DNA of 64,000 nt from Isoetes taiwanensis (Eukaryota; Streptophyta; Lycopodiopsida; Isoetales; Isoetaceae). The position numbers and the translations under genes are program-made. The notes under the pieces are model-generated. The model was not told the origin of the DNA. It worked only from the letters and a program-made list of their open reading frames with translations, and ran no database searches. The number at the start of each line of letters is the position of its first letter. Within the stretch, counting starts at the first letter, position 1. The DNA is taken from contig JAJEKV010000160.1 of assembly GCA_021234155.1 (NCBI GenBank), positions 1,095,196 to 1,159,195 of the forward strand, given 5' to 3'. This document shows, piece after piece, positions 11,449 through 23,516 of the stretch.

Positions 11449-14352
11449 ATGAGTAAAATGGAGCCAGGGAAGTCCAAAGGAGGCCATTGCCCTAGGCTCC
11501 AATGGAGGAGGATGGGTTGCCTTTTGTTGCACCCTTGCAACCAGATGGTATTTGCAGAGGGCATAATAACTGCAGTTGATCCATTTGATAGTGTGAATGA
11601 TGAGAGGCTGGGAGATGAACATCTTGGAGTTGGCATTGTGAAGCTTCTTATCGAAGTTGATACTATCATGTCCCAGGGAAGCTCTAGTGATTGCATTGTG
11701 TGCTCAGGGCTGCCGGAGTCCCAAGCTCGGGATTGAGATGGCCAATTAGATTTATTACACACAAGAATGGTGATACTCTAGAATGCCCCTTGAACTACAC
11801 ACCCCAAGGCCCACCCAAGGCCATGTGGAAGATTTGGTGGTCGATGAGCATCCTTTGATCACAAGGAAGAGACGCTATGTCTTTCATAAAAGGCAGCCAA
11901 AGGTGCCCAAGAGGCCTAGAAGTGACAAATATTTAGAAAGGATGGAAAGTATGGCACCAACCAAAGAAAACCTGGAGGCAATTAGGGGACAAGAGTGTTG
12001 CAACCTAGATTGCCAAGTGCATTACAATATGGATGACCTCGTGCGATATAAGGTCCCAATACATTGGACAGACTTCAAAAGATAGGATTAATTTCATTTA
12101 CTCCTTGTGTAGGAATTCAGCTATGATGAAAACACGGGGCGGCCGCTATATCAATTGAGGGGAATGAAGGTATGTATGAGAGCATTGAGATGGATTCTTG
12201 GGGTGAGCAAGTCTTCATTTTCTGAATCTTGGGGAGCAGGTTAGAAAAGGGCACACTTTGTTCCAACATGGTAATGCACTCACTTTGAAACCTAGAGCAA
12301 ATACTCTAAAGGCCATTGCGGTCTTCGAGAGCTTTGTGAGATACATGTCTCAATCTATGCCCCACAAGTCGAAGGTGAGCGAGCCTGCGGTGTGCGAGTG
12401 GTGCAAGTGTTGCCACAACACTATATCCAAAAGGAGTGCCTTAAGGAGGTCAACTCCATCCTAGAAACTACTTGGAGGTAGGCCTCTTTCTCAATCACAT
12501 TTCAGCAAGTTATGGAGCACTCACTTCTCGGGACGTGAGTGTCCTACAACACATGCCATTCTCAAAGTGCAACACTTGCATTCAACTCAAGGATACACTT
12601 GCATCAACTGCAATAGAGAAAGAAAGAATGGCAATTAGGGAGCAATTTGCAGATCACCAAAGAGACCAAATATCATGTAGGCAGTTGTATTGGCAAAGTG
12701 GAGAACATTTTCTCGAGATGCGGCCAGGACAAATTTTTGTGTATAATTCATGATAAGATGGACCAACACAAGACTTTCTTGCCAAAGCTAGATCCTTTAC
12801 CCAAGCGTTGTCAAAACGCTTTTCAGATGAAAGTAAGTCTGGCGGGTGTATTAACACATGGTCATGGAACTGGAACATATGGTCATTTTGTGCTTGATCT
12901 ATGGGAGATGATCCAAACTTCCATGTGAGCTCTATTTTCAAGTGCTTGAGAACACTAGAGAAAGGATCGATAGAAGGGAGGAGGTATTCCCCTTCAAGCA
13001 CCCATTTTGAGGCTTTGATGGATGATCAACCGCTTTGTTACCAAAGGCGGGGATAAAAAAGCTCACATCCAAGGTGCCTAGTGAATCAAGGAGGACTTGG
13101 GATGATTTCCCCTTACTAGAGAAATCTTGCACGAGGAGCTATGTTGTTCGGGTTGGACAAGCTGTTGGAAAGAAAACAAGAATAGATGGATGTTTGGGGC
13201 AATGTCATACTTGACAGCAGTGGGAGTATTCAAAGTTGTGAAAGTGGGATTCATGATGGTTGGGCATACGCATGATGATATTGATGGATTCTTTGGAACT
13301 TTCTCCACCAAGCTCAAGAGAGAAAACGTGACCACTCTCCCTGAACTAATGGATGTGTTTGAGAGCTGCATTGACCCCAACCCAATGGCTTTCTTGATGG
13401 ATGAGGTTGCAGATTGGAAATCATTTGTAGAAGGATACTTGCTAGATGGCAAGGACCAGTTATTGAGGACACACAAAGCCACTTCAATTCAAGTTTTGGG
13501 TTAGGGATGGAATACCAATCATGCAATATAAGTGGAGACCAGGTGACAAGTTGTGGATGCCTGTACAAGGTATCGAGTTGTGGCAAAGGGGTGCTGCTGG
13601 TGAAGTTCTCATTCCTAAAGGGCAGCCAAAACCACTACCTCCCTTCAAGACAGTCAAAGACTCTAGCCAACTGGTGAAGGGCATCAAGGATTACATAACG
13701 CACTGGGATGATGTTCGAAATGGAAAGCACACCTCCACTCTTAAGAAAAATCAAATGGACTCCCCTAATCAAATCTTGGGAGAAAGTTGTAACATGCTTA
13801 GAAACCCGAACGACCATGTGGGAGGGAGCTAAGAGGCGGGTTCTTGCCGAGTCAAGATGGGAGGGTTCTCAAGGTGCAAGCACGTCTCGGGAATGCTCAC
13901 TTGGGTCCCAAGTGGTTTGTGGGAAGTAAGGCCTCAAAGCCGAAGTGGTTTGATCTTCCTGAGTGGGATCCCTTTGAGGGACATCAAGGAAGGATACTTT
14001 GTGCTAGTAAGGCGATGATGAGGACTGTCCAATATGGTTAGGGGTGGCACTCTCGATGTGACCACCACTATGCCGATGGAGAGGAGTTAAGATCCCTGGA
14101 TTCCAAATTCAATATTGGGAGCCCATTGGGAGGCACAAGAAGGGCAACTTGAAGGAGCAATACACTGACTTTGGGAGAAGAAGTGGAGGCCAAATTATCT
14201 TTGACCCTCAAAGGAGGGAATTGGTGGAGTGTGTGGTATGGTCATATCCAAGTTCTCACATTGCAAAAGACAACACACACAAGATCCCAAGAAAGGAGAT
14301 GGACAAGGCCATGAGCAACCTCCATGCTATATCATTGTATGAGGGTGCATAA
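11449..14352 (+). pseudogene. T1: DUF7869-like transposase gene of E1, frame-broken
   Basis: Successive frames match T3 in order: VNDERLGDEHLGVGIVKLL (about 11600), GQECCNLDC (about 11990), HGNALTLKPRANT...MPHKSK (12264-12380), FSKCNTCIQLKDTL (12560), CIIHDKMDQHKTFLP (first acidic motif, about 12750), GVLTHGHGTGTYGHF (12850), KENKNRWMFGAMSYLTAVGVF (13165; the LDN just before it needs an indel) and FMMVGHTHDDIDGFFGTF (third motif, about 13260). A C-terminal region follows to 14352. The motif series has the look of an RNase-H-like transposase core; residue roles are inferred. At least five frame shifts make this copy unlikely to be translated whole. It reads toward the right TIR, divergent from C1. 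Confidence 0.7.
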
Positions 14353-14523
14353 TATTGAGAAGTTTGAAAACTTTCTCAACTAGTGGTTTGTAAAATTTAT
14401 GAGGAAAACAAGTAACCCAATTCTATGTGTGTCATGTGTAATTCTATTCAAGCAATCAATTCAGAAATTTCTTTTATGGTGTGTGAGTCCCATTTTCAGT
14501 CCGAGTCCCAAAATTCAAGATTT

Positions 14524-14548
14524 GTCCCACTTTAATTAAATACGACTT
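14524..14548 (-). repeat. E1 right terminal inverted repeat
   Basis: Exact inverted copy of 2435-2459, followed by AAAT (14549-14552), the second copy of the target duplication. Confidence 0.85.
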
Positions 14549-14552
14549 AAAT

Positions 14553-14869
14553 AGTCACCTTCTCAAAAGGAAAGAAGTTTGTACGTGTGCTGCACTTCCT
14601 TTTTTGGGTCCCATAGGTCGTTGGTCTTCGTGGACGATAAAAATCATTCAATTCAATTCGATTCTTTCGATGCCACCTCATTATTTCTAGAGGGGCATTA
14701 GTGTACGGCCTCATAGAGAGGGGCCATTAGCGTATGACCTCATGGAGGTATGCAACCGGGATGCTGTATATCCCTTTTTGTTTGAATGTTATGAAGCACT
14801 ACAAGATGATGAACTACTAAAAGATGCAAATCCGAGACTTGAACCAGAGTATCAATGAAGACAGCGTAT
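14553..14869. other. Intergenic sequence, right of E1
   Basis: No gene seen. Contains a two-fold repeat of about 36 bp (GGGGC(C)ATTAG(T/C)GTA(C/T)G(G/A)CCTCAT, about 14693-14745). Confidence 0.4.
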
Positions 14870-15680
14870 GATGAGGAGCATATATTGTTGGAGCCTAGGT
14901 GGCATGTTGGAGCCTGCATGGCATGTTTGAGCCACCTTGGCATGTTGGAGCCTAGGTGGCGTGTTGGAGCCCATGTGGCATGTTTGAGCCACCTTGGCAT
15001 GTTTGAGCATAGGTGGCATGTTGGAGCCTAGGTGGCATGTTTGAGCCACCTTGGCATGTTGGAGCCTAGGTGGCATGTTGGAGCCCATGTGGCATGTTTG
15101 AGCCACCTTGGCATGTTGGAGCCCGTGTGGCATGATTGATCCATCTTGGCATGTTGGAGCCTAGGTGGCATGTTTGAGCCACCTTGGCATGTTGGAGCCT
15201 AGGTGGCATGTTTGAGCCACCTTGGCATGTTGGGGCCCGTGGCATGTTTGAGCCACCTTGGCATGTTGGACCTAGGTGGCATGTTGAACCAGCGTGGCAT
15301 GTTTGAGCCACTTTGGCATGTTTGAGTCTAGGTGGCATGTTGGTGCCCTGGGTGGCATGCTTGAGCCACCTTGGCATGTTTGAGCCTAGGTGGCATGTTG
15401 GAGCCTAGGTGGCATGTTTGAGCCACCTTGACATGTTGGAGCCTAGGCGGCATGTAGGAAAATTGACTTGGCATGTTTGAGCCTAAGTGGCATGTTGGAG
15501 CTTATGTGGCATGTTTGAGGCACGTTGGCATGTTGGGGCCTAGGAGGCATATTGGAGACCACGTGGCATGTTTGAGCTAGGTGGCATGTAGGAACCCGCA
15601 TGGCATGTTTGAGCCACCTCGTGTTTGGGCCTAAGTGGCATGTTGGTGCCTAGGTGGCATGCTTGAGTCGAAGGTGGGCA
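14870..15680 (+). repeat. Satellite: 19-bp unit in 38-bp dimers
   Basis: About forty copies of a 19-mer of the type TGGCATGTT(G/T)GAGCC plus a 4-bp variable end. Two variants alternate (GAGCCTAGG and GAGCCACCT), giving a 38-bp higher-order unit. The long open frames on the minus strand (MPRWLKHA, LGSNMPR repeats) are artefacts of a repeat not interrupted by stops. It lies between E1 and the CACTA fragment. Confidence 0.9.
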
Positions 15681-15741
15681 GGAGGTCGAAGGTGGCAAGA
15701 AAAACATTACAACACATGCCTATCATTCTCGTTTACGTCAT

Positions 15742-16258
15742 ATGTTTCGATCTCCATACCTTGCCTCATTTATGGATTATCATGCAAAGAACCGTAGTAA
15801 CGATGGAAAAATGAGGATGCATGCAGATGGACAGTCATGGAAAAATATTGAGGAAAGGTGGCCACAATTTAAATTGGAGTCTCGCAACATTAGACTTGGA
15901 CTAGGACTAGATGGAATATGCCCCTTGGGATCTATGTCGTCAAAACATAGTGTGTGGCCAATAGCTGTTGTGAACTGCAATATTCCACCGTGGATGGCTA
16001 CCAAACCTGGTCATATCATGTTGACGTTGATTGTTCCAGGTATTTATTTTACTTTTTACGCAATATCTATATATAAATATGAATTGAATTGAATCGACTT
16101 GACTTGTATTGAATGGAGAAGATGCAGTAGCCTATATCACTAAGTGTGTGTGCATGATGCAGGAAAATACCAAGTTAAAAATATGGATGTTTACATGGAA
16201 CCTTTGATAGAGGAATTGAAACTGTTATGGAAGGGGATTCATATGTATGATATTTCAA
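15742..16258 (+). pseudogene. CACTA (En/Spm) TNP2-type transposase fragment, two exons
   Basis: Exon 1 reads FRSPYLASFMDYHAKNRS, MRMHADGQSWKNIEERWP, SRNIRLGLGLDGICPLGSMS and WPIAVVNCNIPPWMATKPGH, the conserved middle of the TNP2-like transposase of plant CACTA elements. A GT-AG intron (about 16038-16162) separates it from exon 2: GKYQVKNMDVYMEPLIEELK, LLWKGIHMYDIS. Both ends of the protein are missing. The fragment is cut off at about 16260 by GAATA repeats and then the tRNA-Gln-like array. Good evidence for a land-plant type host; certainly not functional. Confidence 0.85.
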
Positions 16259-16542
16259 GAATAGAATAGAATAGAATAGATTTTTTAGCGTCCATGGAGA
16301 CCGATTGGCCCGTCACAGAGATGTAGGCAAGGACCTCGCCTGTCAAGCATAATCATAGACAATCTCATGCTCCAAATTTACTTGGGAAGCAGGCAAGGAA
16401 CTCACGCTTCAAACATAAGCATATGGGGTCTTGGATTTCAAAGTCCTCTAGCATGAGCATAGGAGATCTCAATTTTCTGCAAGGCTTTGCAAATTACGAA
16501 CTCGGCTTTTTCTAAAAATTATCTACACAAGCTACTCGAATG

Positions 16543-16614
16543 AGGTCCTATCGAGATTTGAACTCGAGCTATTGGATTCAGAGTCCAATGTCCTAACCAC
16601 TAGACCATAGAACC
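16543..16614 (-). tRNA. tRNA-Gln(CTG)-like
   Basis: 72 nt folding as a full cloverleaf: 7-bp acceptor stem (GGTTCTA/TAGGACC, one G-T pair), D arm GTC/GAC, anticodon stem TTGGA/TCCAA with loop CTCTGAA (anticodon CTG), T arm TCGAG/CTCGA. Internal promoter boxes A (TGGTCTAGTGG) and B (AGTTCAAATCT) are intact, and a TTTTT terminator lies about 25 nt downstream. Could be a real gene or the head of a tRNA-derived repeat; no CCA is encoded. Confidence 0.6.
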
Positions 16615-17069
16615 CATAGGAAAAAAAAGAGCAGTTAAATTAACATGGTTTATGCACAATCCCTCAAGTGCTTTCACTTTCGTTCACAAGCCATTGAGTG
16701 CCTTCATTTGTCTATAATTCAAATGAGGTCCTATCGAGATTTGAACTCGAGCTATTGGATTGAAAGCCCAATATTATAACTCAATTTTAGATATAACACA
16801 GTGGTCAAATTGAGTTGCGGTTCAATATACAACATGTCAACCTTCTACATTTATTTGAGAAGTAGGCAAGGACCTCGCCTGTCAAGCATAATCATAGACA
16901 ATCTCATGCTCCAAATTTACTTGGGAAGCAGGCAAGGAACATAAGCATGTGGGGTCTTGGATTTCAAAGTCCTCTGGCATGAGCGTAGGGAGATCTCAAT
17001 TTTCTGCAAGGCTTTGCAAATTACGAACTCAGCTTTTTCTAAAAATTATCTACACAAGCTACTCGAACG

Positions 17070-17141
17070 AGGTCCCATCGAGATTTGAACTCGAGCTATT
17101 GGATTCAGAGTCCAATGTCCTAACCACTAGACCATAGAACC
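17070..17141 (-). tRNA. tRNA-Gln(CTG)-like
   Basis: Same structure as the copy at 16543, with one acceptor-stem change (TGGGACC, giving a further G-T pair). Anticodon CTG. Confidence 0.6.
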
Positions 17142-17341
17142 CATAGAAAAAAAGAGAGCAGTTAAATTAACATGCTTTATGCACAATCCCTCAAGTGCTT
17201 TCACTTTCGTTCACAAGCCATCGAGCACCTTCATTTGTCTACAATTCAATGAGGTCCTATCGAGATTTGAACTCGAGCTATTGGATTCAAAGTCCAACAT
17301 CCTGACTCACTTTTAGACAAGCTACACAAGCTACTCGAACG

Positions 17342-17413
17342 AGGTCCTATTGAGATTTGAACTCGAGCTATTGGATTCAAAGTCCAATGTCCTAACCACT
17401 AGACCATAGAACC
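17342..17413 (-). tRNA. tRNA-Gln(TTG)-like
   Basis: Same cloverleaf, but the anticodon loop is CTTTGAA, giving anticodon TTG, the other Gln isoacceptor. One T-stem position is a mismatch or wobble (CTCAA). Confidence 0.55.
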
Positions 17414-17879
17414 CATAGGAAAAAAGAGAGCAGTTAAATTAACATGGTTATGCACAATCCATCGAGTGCTTTCACTTTCGTTCACAAGCCATTGACCGCC
17501 TTCATTTGTCTACAATTCAATGAGGTCCTATCGAGATTTGAACTGGAGCTATTAGATTGAAATTCCAACATTATAACTCAATTTTAGATATAATACAGCG
17601 GTCAAATTGAGTTGCGGTTCGATATACAACATGTCAACCTTCTACATTTATTTGAGAAGTAGGCAAGAACCTCGCCTGTCAAGCATACTCATAGACAATC
17701 TCATGCTCCAAATTTACTTGGGAACCAGGCAAGGAACTCACGCTTCAAACATAAGCATATGGGGTCTTGGATTTCAAAGTCCTCTGGCATGAGCATAGGG
17801 AGATCTCAATTTTTTGCAAGGCTTTGTAAATTACGAACTCGATTTTTTCTAAAAATTATCTACACAAGCTACTCGAACG

Positions 17880-17951
17880 AGGTCCTATCGAGATTTGAAC
17901 TCAAGCTATTGGATTCAGAGTCCAATGTCCTAACCACTAGACCATAGAACC
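17880..17951 (-). tRNA. tRNA-Gln(CTG)-like
   Basis: As at 16543; the T stem has one G-T pair (TTGAG/CTCGA). Anticodon CTG. Confidence 0.6.
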
Positions 17952-18235
17952 CATAGGAAGAAAGAGAGCAGTTAAATTAATATGGTTATGCACAATCCAT
18001 CGAGTGCTTTCACTTTCGTTCACAAGCCATTGAGCGCCTTCATTTGTCTACAATTCAATGAGGTCCTATCGAGATTTGAACTCGAGCTATTGGATTGAAA
18101 GTCCAACATTATAACTCAACTAGTAATGGTACCCAGCATTCTTTGAGCATAAGTTAAGGAACTTGTGTGGGCCGGAGCACATTCGACTCTAACTCCTTTT
18201 CATAAATCTAGAAACCAACCCCAGTGCTGGTAACA

Positions 18236-18256
18236 AAGTTGCGTATTAAACGGGAG
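18236..18256 (+). repeat. E2 left terminal inverted repeat
   Basis: AAGTTGCGTATTAAACGGGAG-type end. It aligns with the E1, E3 and E4 ends around ATTAAA-GGGA and with the inverted right end at 26672-26693. Confidence 0.5.
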
Positions 18257-18606
18257 CAAATCATTGAAACGAGAGCGAAAGGAATATTCCTTAAAGATTC
18301 CCCTTTTTTTTACAAAAGGGGGTAAAACGAGGTTAAAAAAAAAAAAAGATGCATGAAATTCTATTTTGACCCCCCCAAAAGTGACTAATTTTTTTGTGCA
18401 ACGAAAGAATTGACTGTTTGAAAGTGTCATTTTTCTTAGCAAATAGAATGTTCTTGAAGTATATTTTACGTGAGAAACCCTAATTTCAGAGGATAAAATA
18501 TTTAACAAAAAATTGAAGTTAGTCCGTAACTGAAACTGTAGTATTCTCAAAATTTGAAGATACAATCTTCATATTCACAACAAAATTTACAGTTTTTTTC
18601 TAAGAC

Positions 18607-21002
18607 TCAGTTATGTGCAAAAGTGTGAGGAGTGATGAAGGAGGGATCCAAGACGTCATCATGTTCATTTATACCATCCTCATCACCTTCACTTTTTTCA
18701 CTGTCACTAGAGGAAGTGCTTGAGTTATCTTCCTCATCACTATCAACAGATGGTGTAGCATTGCCACCACCTTCTTCATCCTCTTCTTCGTAATTACAAG
18801 CTTTTTTAAGCAAATTGATAGTCCTCTGGCGTAGACGATTGTCAGATTTCAATTTAAAATCATAGCACAATATAGTCACGTCATTAAGGATCAACTCATC
18901 CCTACAACCCACCTTCTTGGACTTTCTTCCTTTTCCTTGGCTTCTCATTTCTAACTCATATCTACCTTCAAAAGCATTTTCTGATCGTGTTGCAAGCCAA
19001 TGAATCTTGAGTTTAGTGACTAAGCCTTCCTCCTTGACGGTATCAAGCACTTTTGCTATCCAGAAAGGTCGACCTTTGTCATCCTCCTCAGTTGGAAGAG
19101 CAATTAGCATACCCTTGCAAATTTCTGTGATATTACCTTGAGGTTCATTCCTGCGTCTTGGTCCGAGGTACATGACTCGATCCTCATCTTCTTCTAATGC
19201 AGGTGCTAATGTAGCATTGCTTGGACTGCTTAGGTTTGGGGTTGATGGAAGGTGTTAGGCCATCGAAATGGTTCTTGCAACTGTCTTAGAGCTATATTTT
19301 TCACAACAATTTTCTGTTCGAGAAAGAAATTACTCCACCACATCCGATCTTCTTCTAAGAAGTACTTAAAGCCTGAGGAAATTCCATTTTCAATGGCTTT
19401 TAAGGATGACTCTGGGGTACTTTTCTTCTGCTTGGACTCCTTAGGATTTTTGAGAGGAAGTTGTTCAGCACGTTCTATGAAGGAAGTGTAATGCGGAATA
19501 TATTTAAGGAAGCGTAATCCCTCTTGTGGACTCCAGTCCTTAGTTGTGGTATACTTTTTCCCCTGTAAGAAACTCTGGCCATCCTTCAAGTAGAACTTGA
19601 TGTGATGTTGAAAGGTGAGATCATTCAACTTGTTCACAGCTTGTTCTCTGTCTGAACGTTGAGAGAAAACAAACTCTCTGAAATCAGCAGTCTCTTTAAG
19701 AAGATCGATCACTGGGGTGGGAGTGTAAGAATCTTCAATAATTGAACTAATGTAGGAAGGGAGAAAGCCTTCTTCCTTCTAAGGCGCGCCTGAGAAAATC
19801 TGCTGAACATCCGGTCAATCGATCATGAGTGTGGCCTACAAGTAAAAACCGAGCTTCACTTTTCTAAAGATCCCTAGCTCCACTAACATAGCACAGTATG
19901 CAAAGAGTGTTTGATTCTTGTTCTCCCTTGTAGTATTGTCAAGTTGCGAGGTAAAAAGCGGTGGTAATTGCTCTTGCTCGCCACGGGACTGGTTAAGAAT
20001 TGTAATTGTGAGGTTGGTCACCATGCAAGTTTGGATATGTCAAAAATACTTTGCACTTTAGACTTCCTTTGAAGACCATAGCTCCTACAAGGTGGACCTT
20101 AACAAAACATTCCTCGGCACATCTTTAGGAATGTTCAAGAAATGTGGTAGAGTAGTTTTTGGTCCATTCCATCAATCATGAGACATATATTGCGTGGGAC
20201 GTTCAAGAGCTTTTTTTACGTGTTTGGCAAGCTTTCTTCTCTCTGGCGCTTGTTGTTCACGATGTGCGGCAAGGTTACGTTGCACAATATCTGTAGAAGA
20301 AATAAGGTCAAAGCATTTTTTTTAAAACAAGTGAGAGTTTGAAGAACATGAGCTTACTTCTTTCGACTTCTGTCTTTGCAGTTTCTCTTTGACTTTTTAA
20401 TTCTGCACACCTTGAGCAAACAGACATTCTGTGTCTCCTCGGAATTTTCACTAAACCGAATTCACTTTTCCACAATCTGGTGAAGTGTGAGTAAGAGATG
20501 TGCTGAAGTTGAGTGCAAGTCTCTTTGTACTCATTAAAAACATCTTTTTTGGTGATGTTATCAGTTAAATGATACATGTTCTTTGTTGGGGACTTCTCAC
20601 ATGTTTCTCTAAAATATTTCTCCATCCATGACCAAAGCAGACAAGGGCATGCATGGTTACAACTCTTCTTGGTCCACAATGATCATCAATTGCTGGATTT
20701 TTGTCCGATCTTTTGTGTATTCTAGACATTACGGTAGTCCCTAAGCGGTGGACAACCATAAAGCATTTCGGCAAACTTCTTGGCCGGTTAATGTAGTGCA
20801 AGAAGATGTTGCGGTCTGGCCTTACATGATAGGCCAAGTAGGCATTACGGTCAGCCAATGTCATTGAACTGTAGTTGTCTCTAATTGCTCGTAATTTAGA
20901 CATGTTAAATTTGTTGATGCAACCCAATGAGCAGCATTTACTTCTTAAAAGTCTTCTCATTTTATGCTCGTCCATAAGGTTTCTTCTTCTTCTGAGGAGC
21001 AT
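18607..21002 (-). pseudogene. T2: DUF7869-like transposase gene of E2
   Basis: In order on the minus strand: LRSKCCSLGCINKFN (about 20940), YSHFTRLWKSEFGLVKIPRR then MSVCSRCAELKSQ (20500-20390), CLMIDGMDQK (first acidic motif, about 20180), LVGAMVFKG (about 20070), SQLDNTTRENKNQTLFAYCAMLVELGIF (second motif, 19950-19870), then GHTHD with the following D in a shifted frame (third motif, about 19835). Next comes a domain with FREFVFSQRSDREQ and WSPQEGLRFLKYIP (19712-19230), and a C-terminal domain 19173-18607 (KGMLIALPTEEDDKGRPFWI, WLATRSENAFEGRYELEM) ending in a long acidic serine tail. The last two exon-sized frames are clean. The most diverged of the four T genes. Confidence 0.65.
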
Positions 21003-22127
21003 GCTCTCACACCATAATCCACCTTAAATTTTTTGGTGGGTGGCTAGAAGAACATGTAATCTCGTTGCACGCCGTTGGTGTCTTCATCTTGAAGAGAGTT
21101 CTACCAGGGGTGACCTCCCTCGCCCTTAGTGGTGTGCTTGTAGAGGAGAACAAACCACGTGAAGCTGTGCGGAAAAGGCGGAGGTGCGGTGTTGAATGAA
21201 GGAGATGGGCCAGCATATGATGTGCCGGCGAAAGTTGTTGTAAGCGTCTTCGAGGGGAGTTCGATCGAACATCTCTCTTATAGCGGACTGAAATTACGCA
21301 AACCCATGTGTCCTGCGTTTGTGTGAAGAGGAGTAGATGCTGCGGGGGTCGTCTTCATTTGTAGTGAAATCGTGGTGGGAGAAAGCGATGGAGAATCTCG
21401 CTTGATCTTGAGCGTCGAGCTGTATTCTGGCATGTGTAAGTGAAGATGGAGAAACAACAAGCTGGCGGAGGTAGTCTGTTCGAAAAATTTCTTTGAGGTC
21501 GAGCCATTGTAGTGTCGGGGGATGGAACAAATGGTGGTGGAAGATTGCTACGTGCAGCGGTGAGGGTTGGAAAGTGGTGGCGGCCGGTTTCCTATTGGAC
21601 TTGGAGAGGGTTGGAAAGGTGGTGGCGGTCTACTAATTCTTTGGACTCGGAGTTTCTTCTAGAAGTAACAAAGACCTTGTCGAGGTAGGTGTTGAAGAAG
21701 CATCTCCGTCTTGTGTTCCATCCAGTAGAGGTACTTGGGCAAACAAATGGTGGTGGAAGTTTGTTCTGGCGGTTAACCATTTCAAACAAGCTGCAAAAAA
21801 TTGTGGGCTGGTTACTAACTCACAAGTCGATTGGACTAATGCTATTCGAGAATACAAATGCTATTACGGAATAGTATTACGTAATGCGACATTTTTTGTG
21901 TGTGTGCAAGAATGCTATTCGAATACACTTATCAGTGTTTGGACAAGGCGTATTCCGCATCACATAGAAAAACACAAGCGGCGGTTGCCTACCTTTAAAA
22001 AGGAAAATTCGAGCACCTGGAGTTGCGTATTCCGCTTTCGGAGATTTAGTCGCCCTTGGCCCAAGCGCGCCTTTAGATTAATATATATTTCGCGTATTCC
22101 GATTCACATAGCGAAAACAATGGGCAG
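21003..22127. other. Divergent spacer of E2
   Basis: Separates T2 (minus) from C2 (plus). Several short minus-strand frames (for example 21633-21857) have no recognisable domain. Fragments of the E2 palindrome appear near 21846 and 21912 (CTATTCGAATACACT). A donor-like CAG|GTAAGC at 22127/22128 suggests that the first C2 exon ends here; its start was not identified. Confidence 0.4.
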
Positions 22128-22189
22128 GTAAGCATGTAAAAAAGTACATAGCACGTCTTTTCTTTTGTTTTCTGATTTGTTTTGTAGGC

Positions 22190-22502
22190 CAAAGTGTATT
22201 CGAATACACTTTGCCCATCGAGCGAAAAGAGCAAAGTGTGATACGGAATACACTTTGCTTTCAACATCGAAGTGCAAAGTGTATTCGAATACACTTTGCC
22301 CTTTTGGTGAAGAGTAAAGTGTATTCGAATACATTTTACTCTCGCTGAAAGGGCAAAGTGTATTCCGGGAATACACTTTGCTAAATCTCCGATAGGCAAA
22401 GTGTATTAGGAATACACTTTGCGCCGCCGATGAGCAAAGTGTATTCGAATACACTTTGCTCTTTCGCTGATAACAAAAAGTGTATTCGGAATACATTTTG
22501 CT
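22190..22502. repeat. E2 palindrome array 1
   Basis: Eight copies of GCAAAGTGTATTC-(CG/G)-GAATACACTTTGC-type palindromes with a period of about 40-45 bp. The spacers are also palindrome-like (CCCTTTTGGTGAAGAG, CTCTCGCTGAAAGGG). The centres vary: TTCGAA, TTCCGGGAA, TTAGGAA, TACGGAA. The array lies downstream of GTAAGC at 22128, inside the presumed first intron of C2. Confidence 0.9.
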
Positions 22503-23516
22503 TGTAGTTTTGAGAGCAGCTTGCTTTTTTTACTAAAATCACACACTTTTTTAGCTGCAATGAGACAACATTTTATGTTAAAAATTACTCTCATTAAGTC
22601 TAATTTAGGTACCACGAAATTGACTTAGGCCCGACAACATTTTAGCTTGTTTTCTTGTCTTTTTCGGCCTTTAGGGCATAAGATTAGCAAATGTTATTCG
22701 GAATACAAATTTCTTTTGCATTTACGTCTTAACATGGTTGTTTTAAAGCGTTTGGTGGCGGGGAAGAAGGAAGCAAAGAGGGCATCAAAAGAAATCTCAT
22801 AAGCCTAAGCGTCCACACCCACAAAAGCACACCGTGACGGACCCGAACACGCTATTTCACGAAAACTTTCAAGCGCGGTGGTTCGTAACTAGGGGGCGGA
22901 TGGAAAATACAAACCTGCACATCGGCGTTTTTATGCGTCTGCAAAAAGTCTTTGGTAACAAAAGGCACGCCCGACTCCATGTTTGTTAACCTTGGGACAA
23001 TAAAAGATGTCTCCAGGGTTGCGGACAAGGAGGTCAAAGCGGGGAGGCTATCCTTCAAGACCTCCCAAGGCTTCATTGTTGTGGACCTTGCATTCTTTAA
23101 AATTGTCGGTGTGCAACCACCCAAGCCTTTGTACAAATTTTTTCACACTACCGGCTAAAAGCGAAGCACTGTGTTCATTAATTAAGCAGGTTTTTCCGGC
23201 CTGGCGAGGACTTTCTGTCGGTGAGTCCGAGCAATCGGATGGAGAAAGATCGCAATCACCACCTTCTCCTAGTTTACGCTGGTTCTTCGGGGAGGTCATC
23301 GGATAAAGGTTTTGAGGAAGAAGAGGAGGAAGACCCCCTTGCGGCCAAAGAAACTTAGCACGCTAAGAGAGACCATAGCTGCTAAAGAACCAAAGAAGCG
23401 GAAAACACAGCAGCTTGAAATCATAGAAGTCCCCGAGGAACCTAAGAAGAAGAAGGGAAAGGGTAAAGCACCGGTGTTGCTATTAAAAAAAAAAAGTTGA
23501 TAAAACATCTGAAAAA

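Larger units (their letters stand above)
2435..14548. mobile_element. E1: 12.1-kb DNA transposon with TIRs, 4-bp TSD and divergent C and T genes
   Basis: The 25-bp ends at 2435-2459 and 14524-14548 are perfect inverted repeats, beginning AAGTCGTATTTAATTAAAGT. They are flanked by the same tetranucleotide AAAT (2431-2434 and 14549-14552), which is what a cut-and-paste transposase leaves. Inside, a transposase-like gene (T1, plus strand, 11449-14352) reads toward the right end. A multi-exon gene (C1, minus strand, about 10.7 kb down to 2749) reads toward the left end. The C1 half is studded with an element-specific palindrome. The same layout and related ends recur in E2, E3 and E4 of this window. 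I do not recognise the family as a named superfamily; the transposase resembles DUF7869-type proteins. Confidence 0.82.
16290..18119 (-). repeat. Tandem array of tRNA-Gln-like repeat units, left part
   Basis: Units of about 510-540 bp, each with one full 72-nt tRNA-Gln-like sequence and usually one 3'-half copy (near 16726, 17252, 17523 and 18061), joined by conserved spacers (AATTGAGTTGCGGTTCGATA region; TTGGGAAGCAGGCAAGGAAC region). All tRNA-like parts read on the minus strand. The array stops at 18119 in the middle of a unit (ACTCAA) and resumes at 45577 (TTTTAGATAT) exactly where an intact unit would continue, because Helitron H1 is inserted there. Confidence 0.85.

Noticed and set aside
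14740-15377. Repetitive proteins with MPRWLKHA/LGSNMPR units on the minus strand
   Set aside because: A 38-bp satellite read through without stops; no coding signature.
16949-17137. Conserved 62-residue frames beginning MGSWISKSSGM (also 17759 and 46249)
   Set aside because: They run across the tRNA-Gln-like sequence of the array on the wrong strand; conservation reflects the repeat, not a protein.
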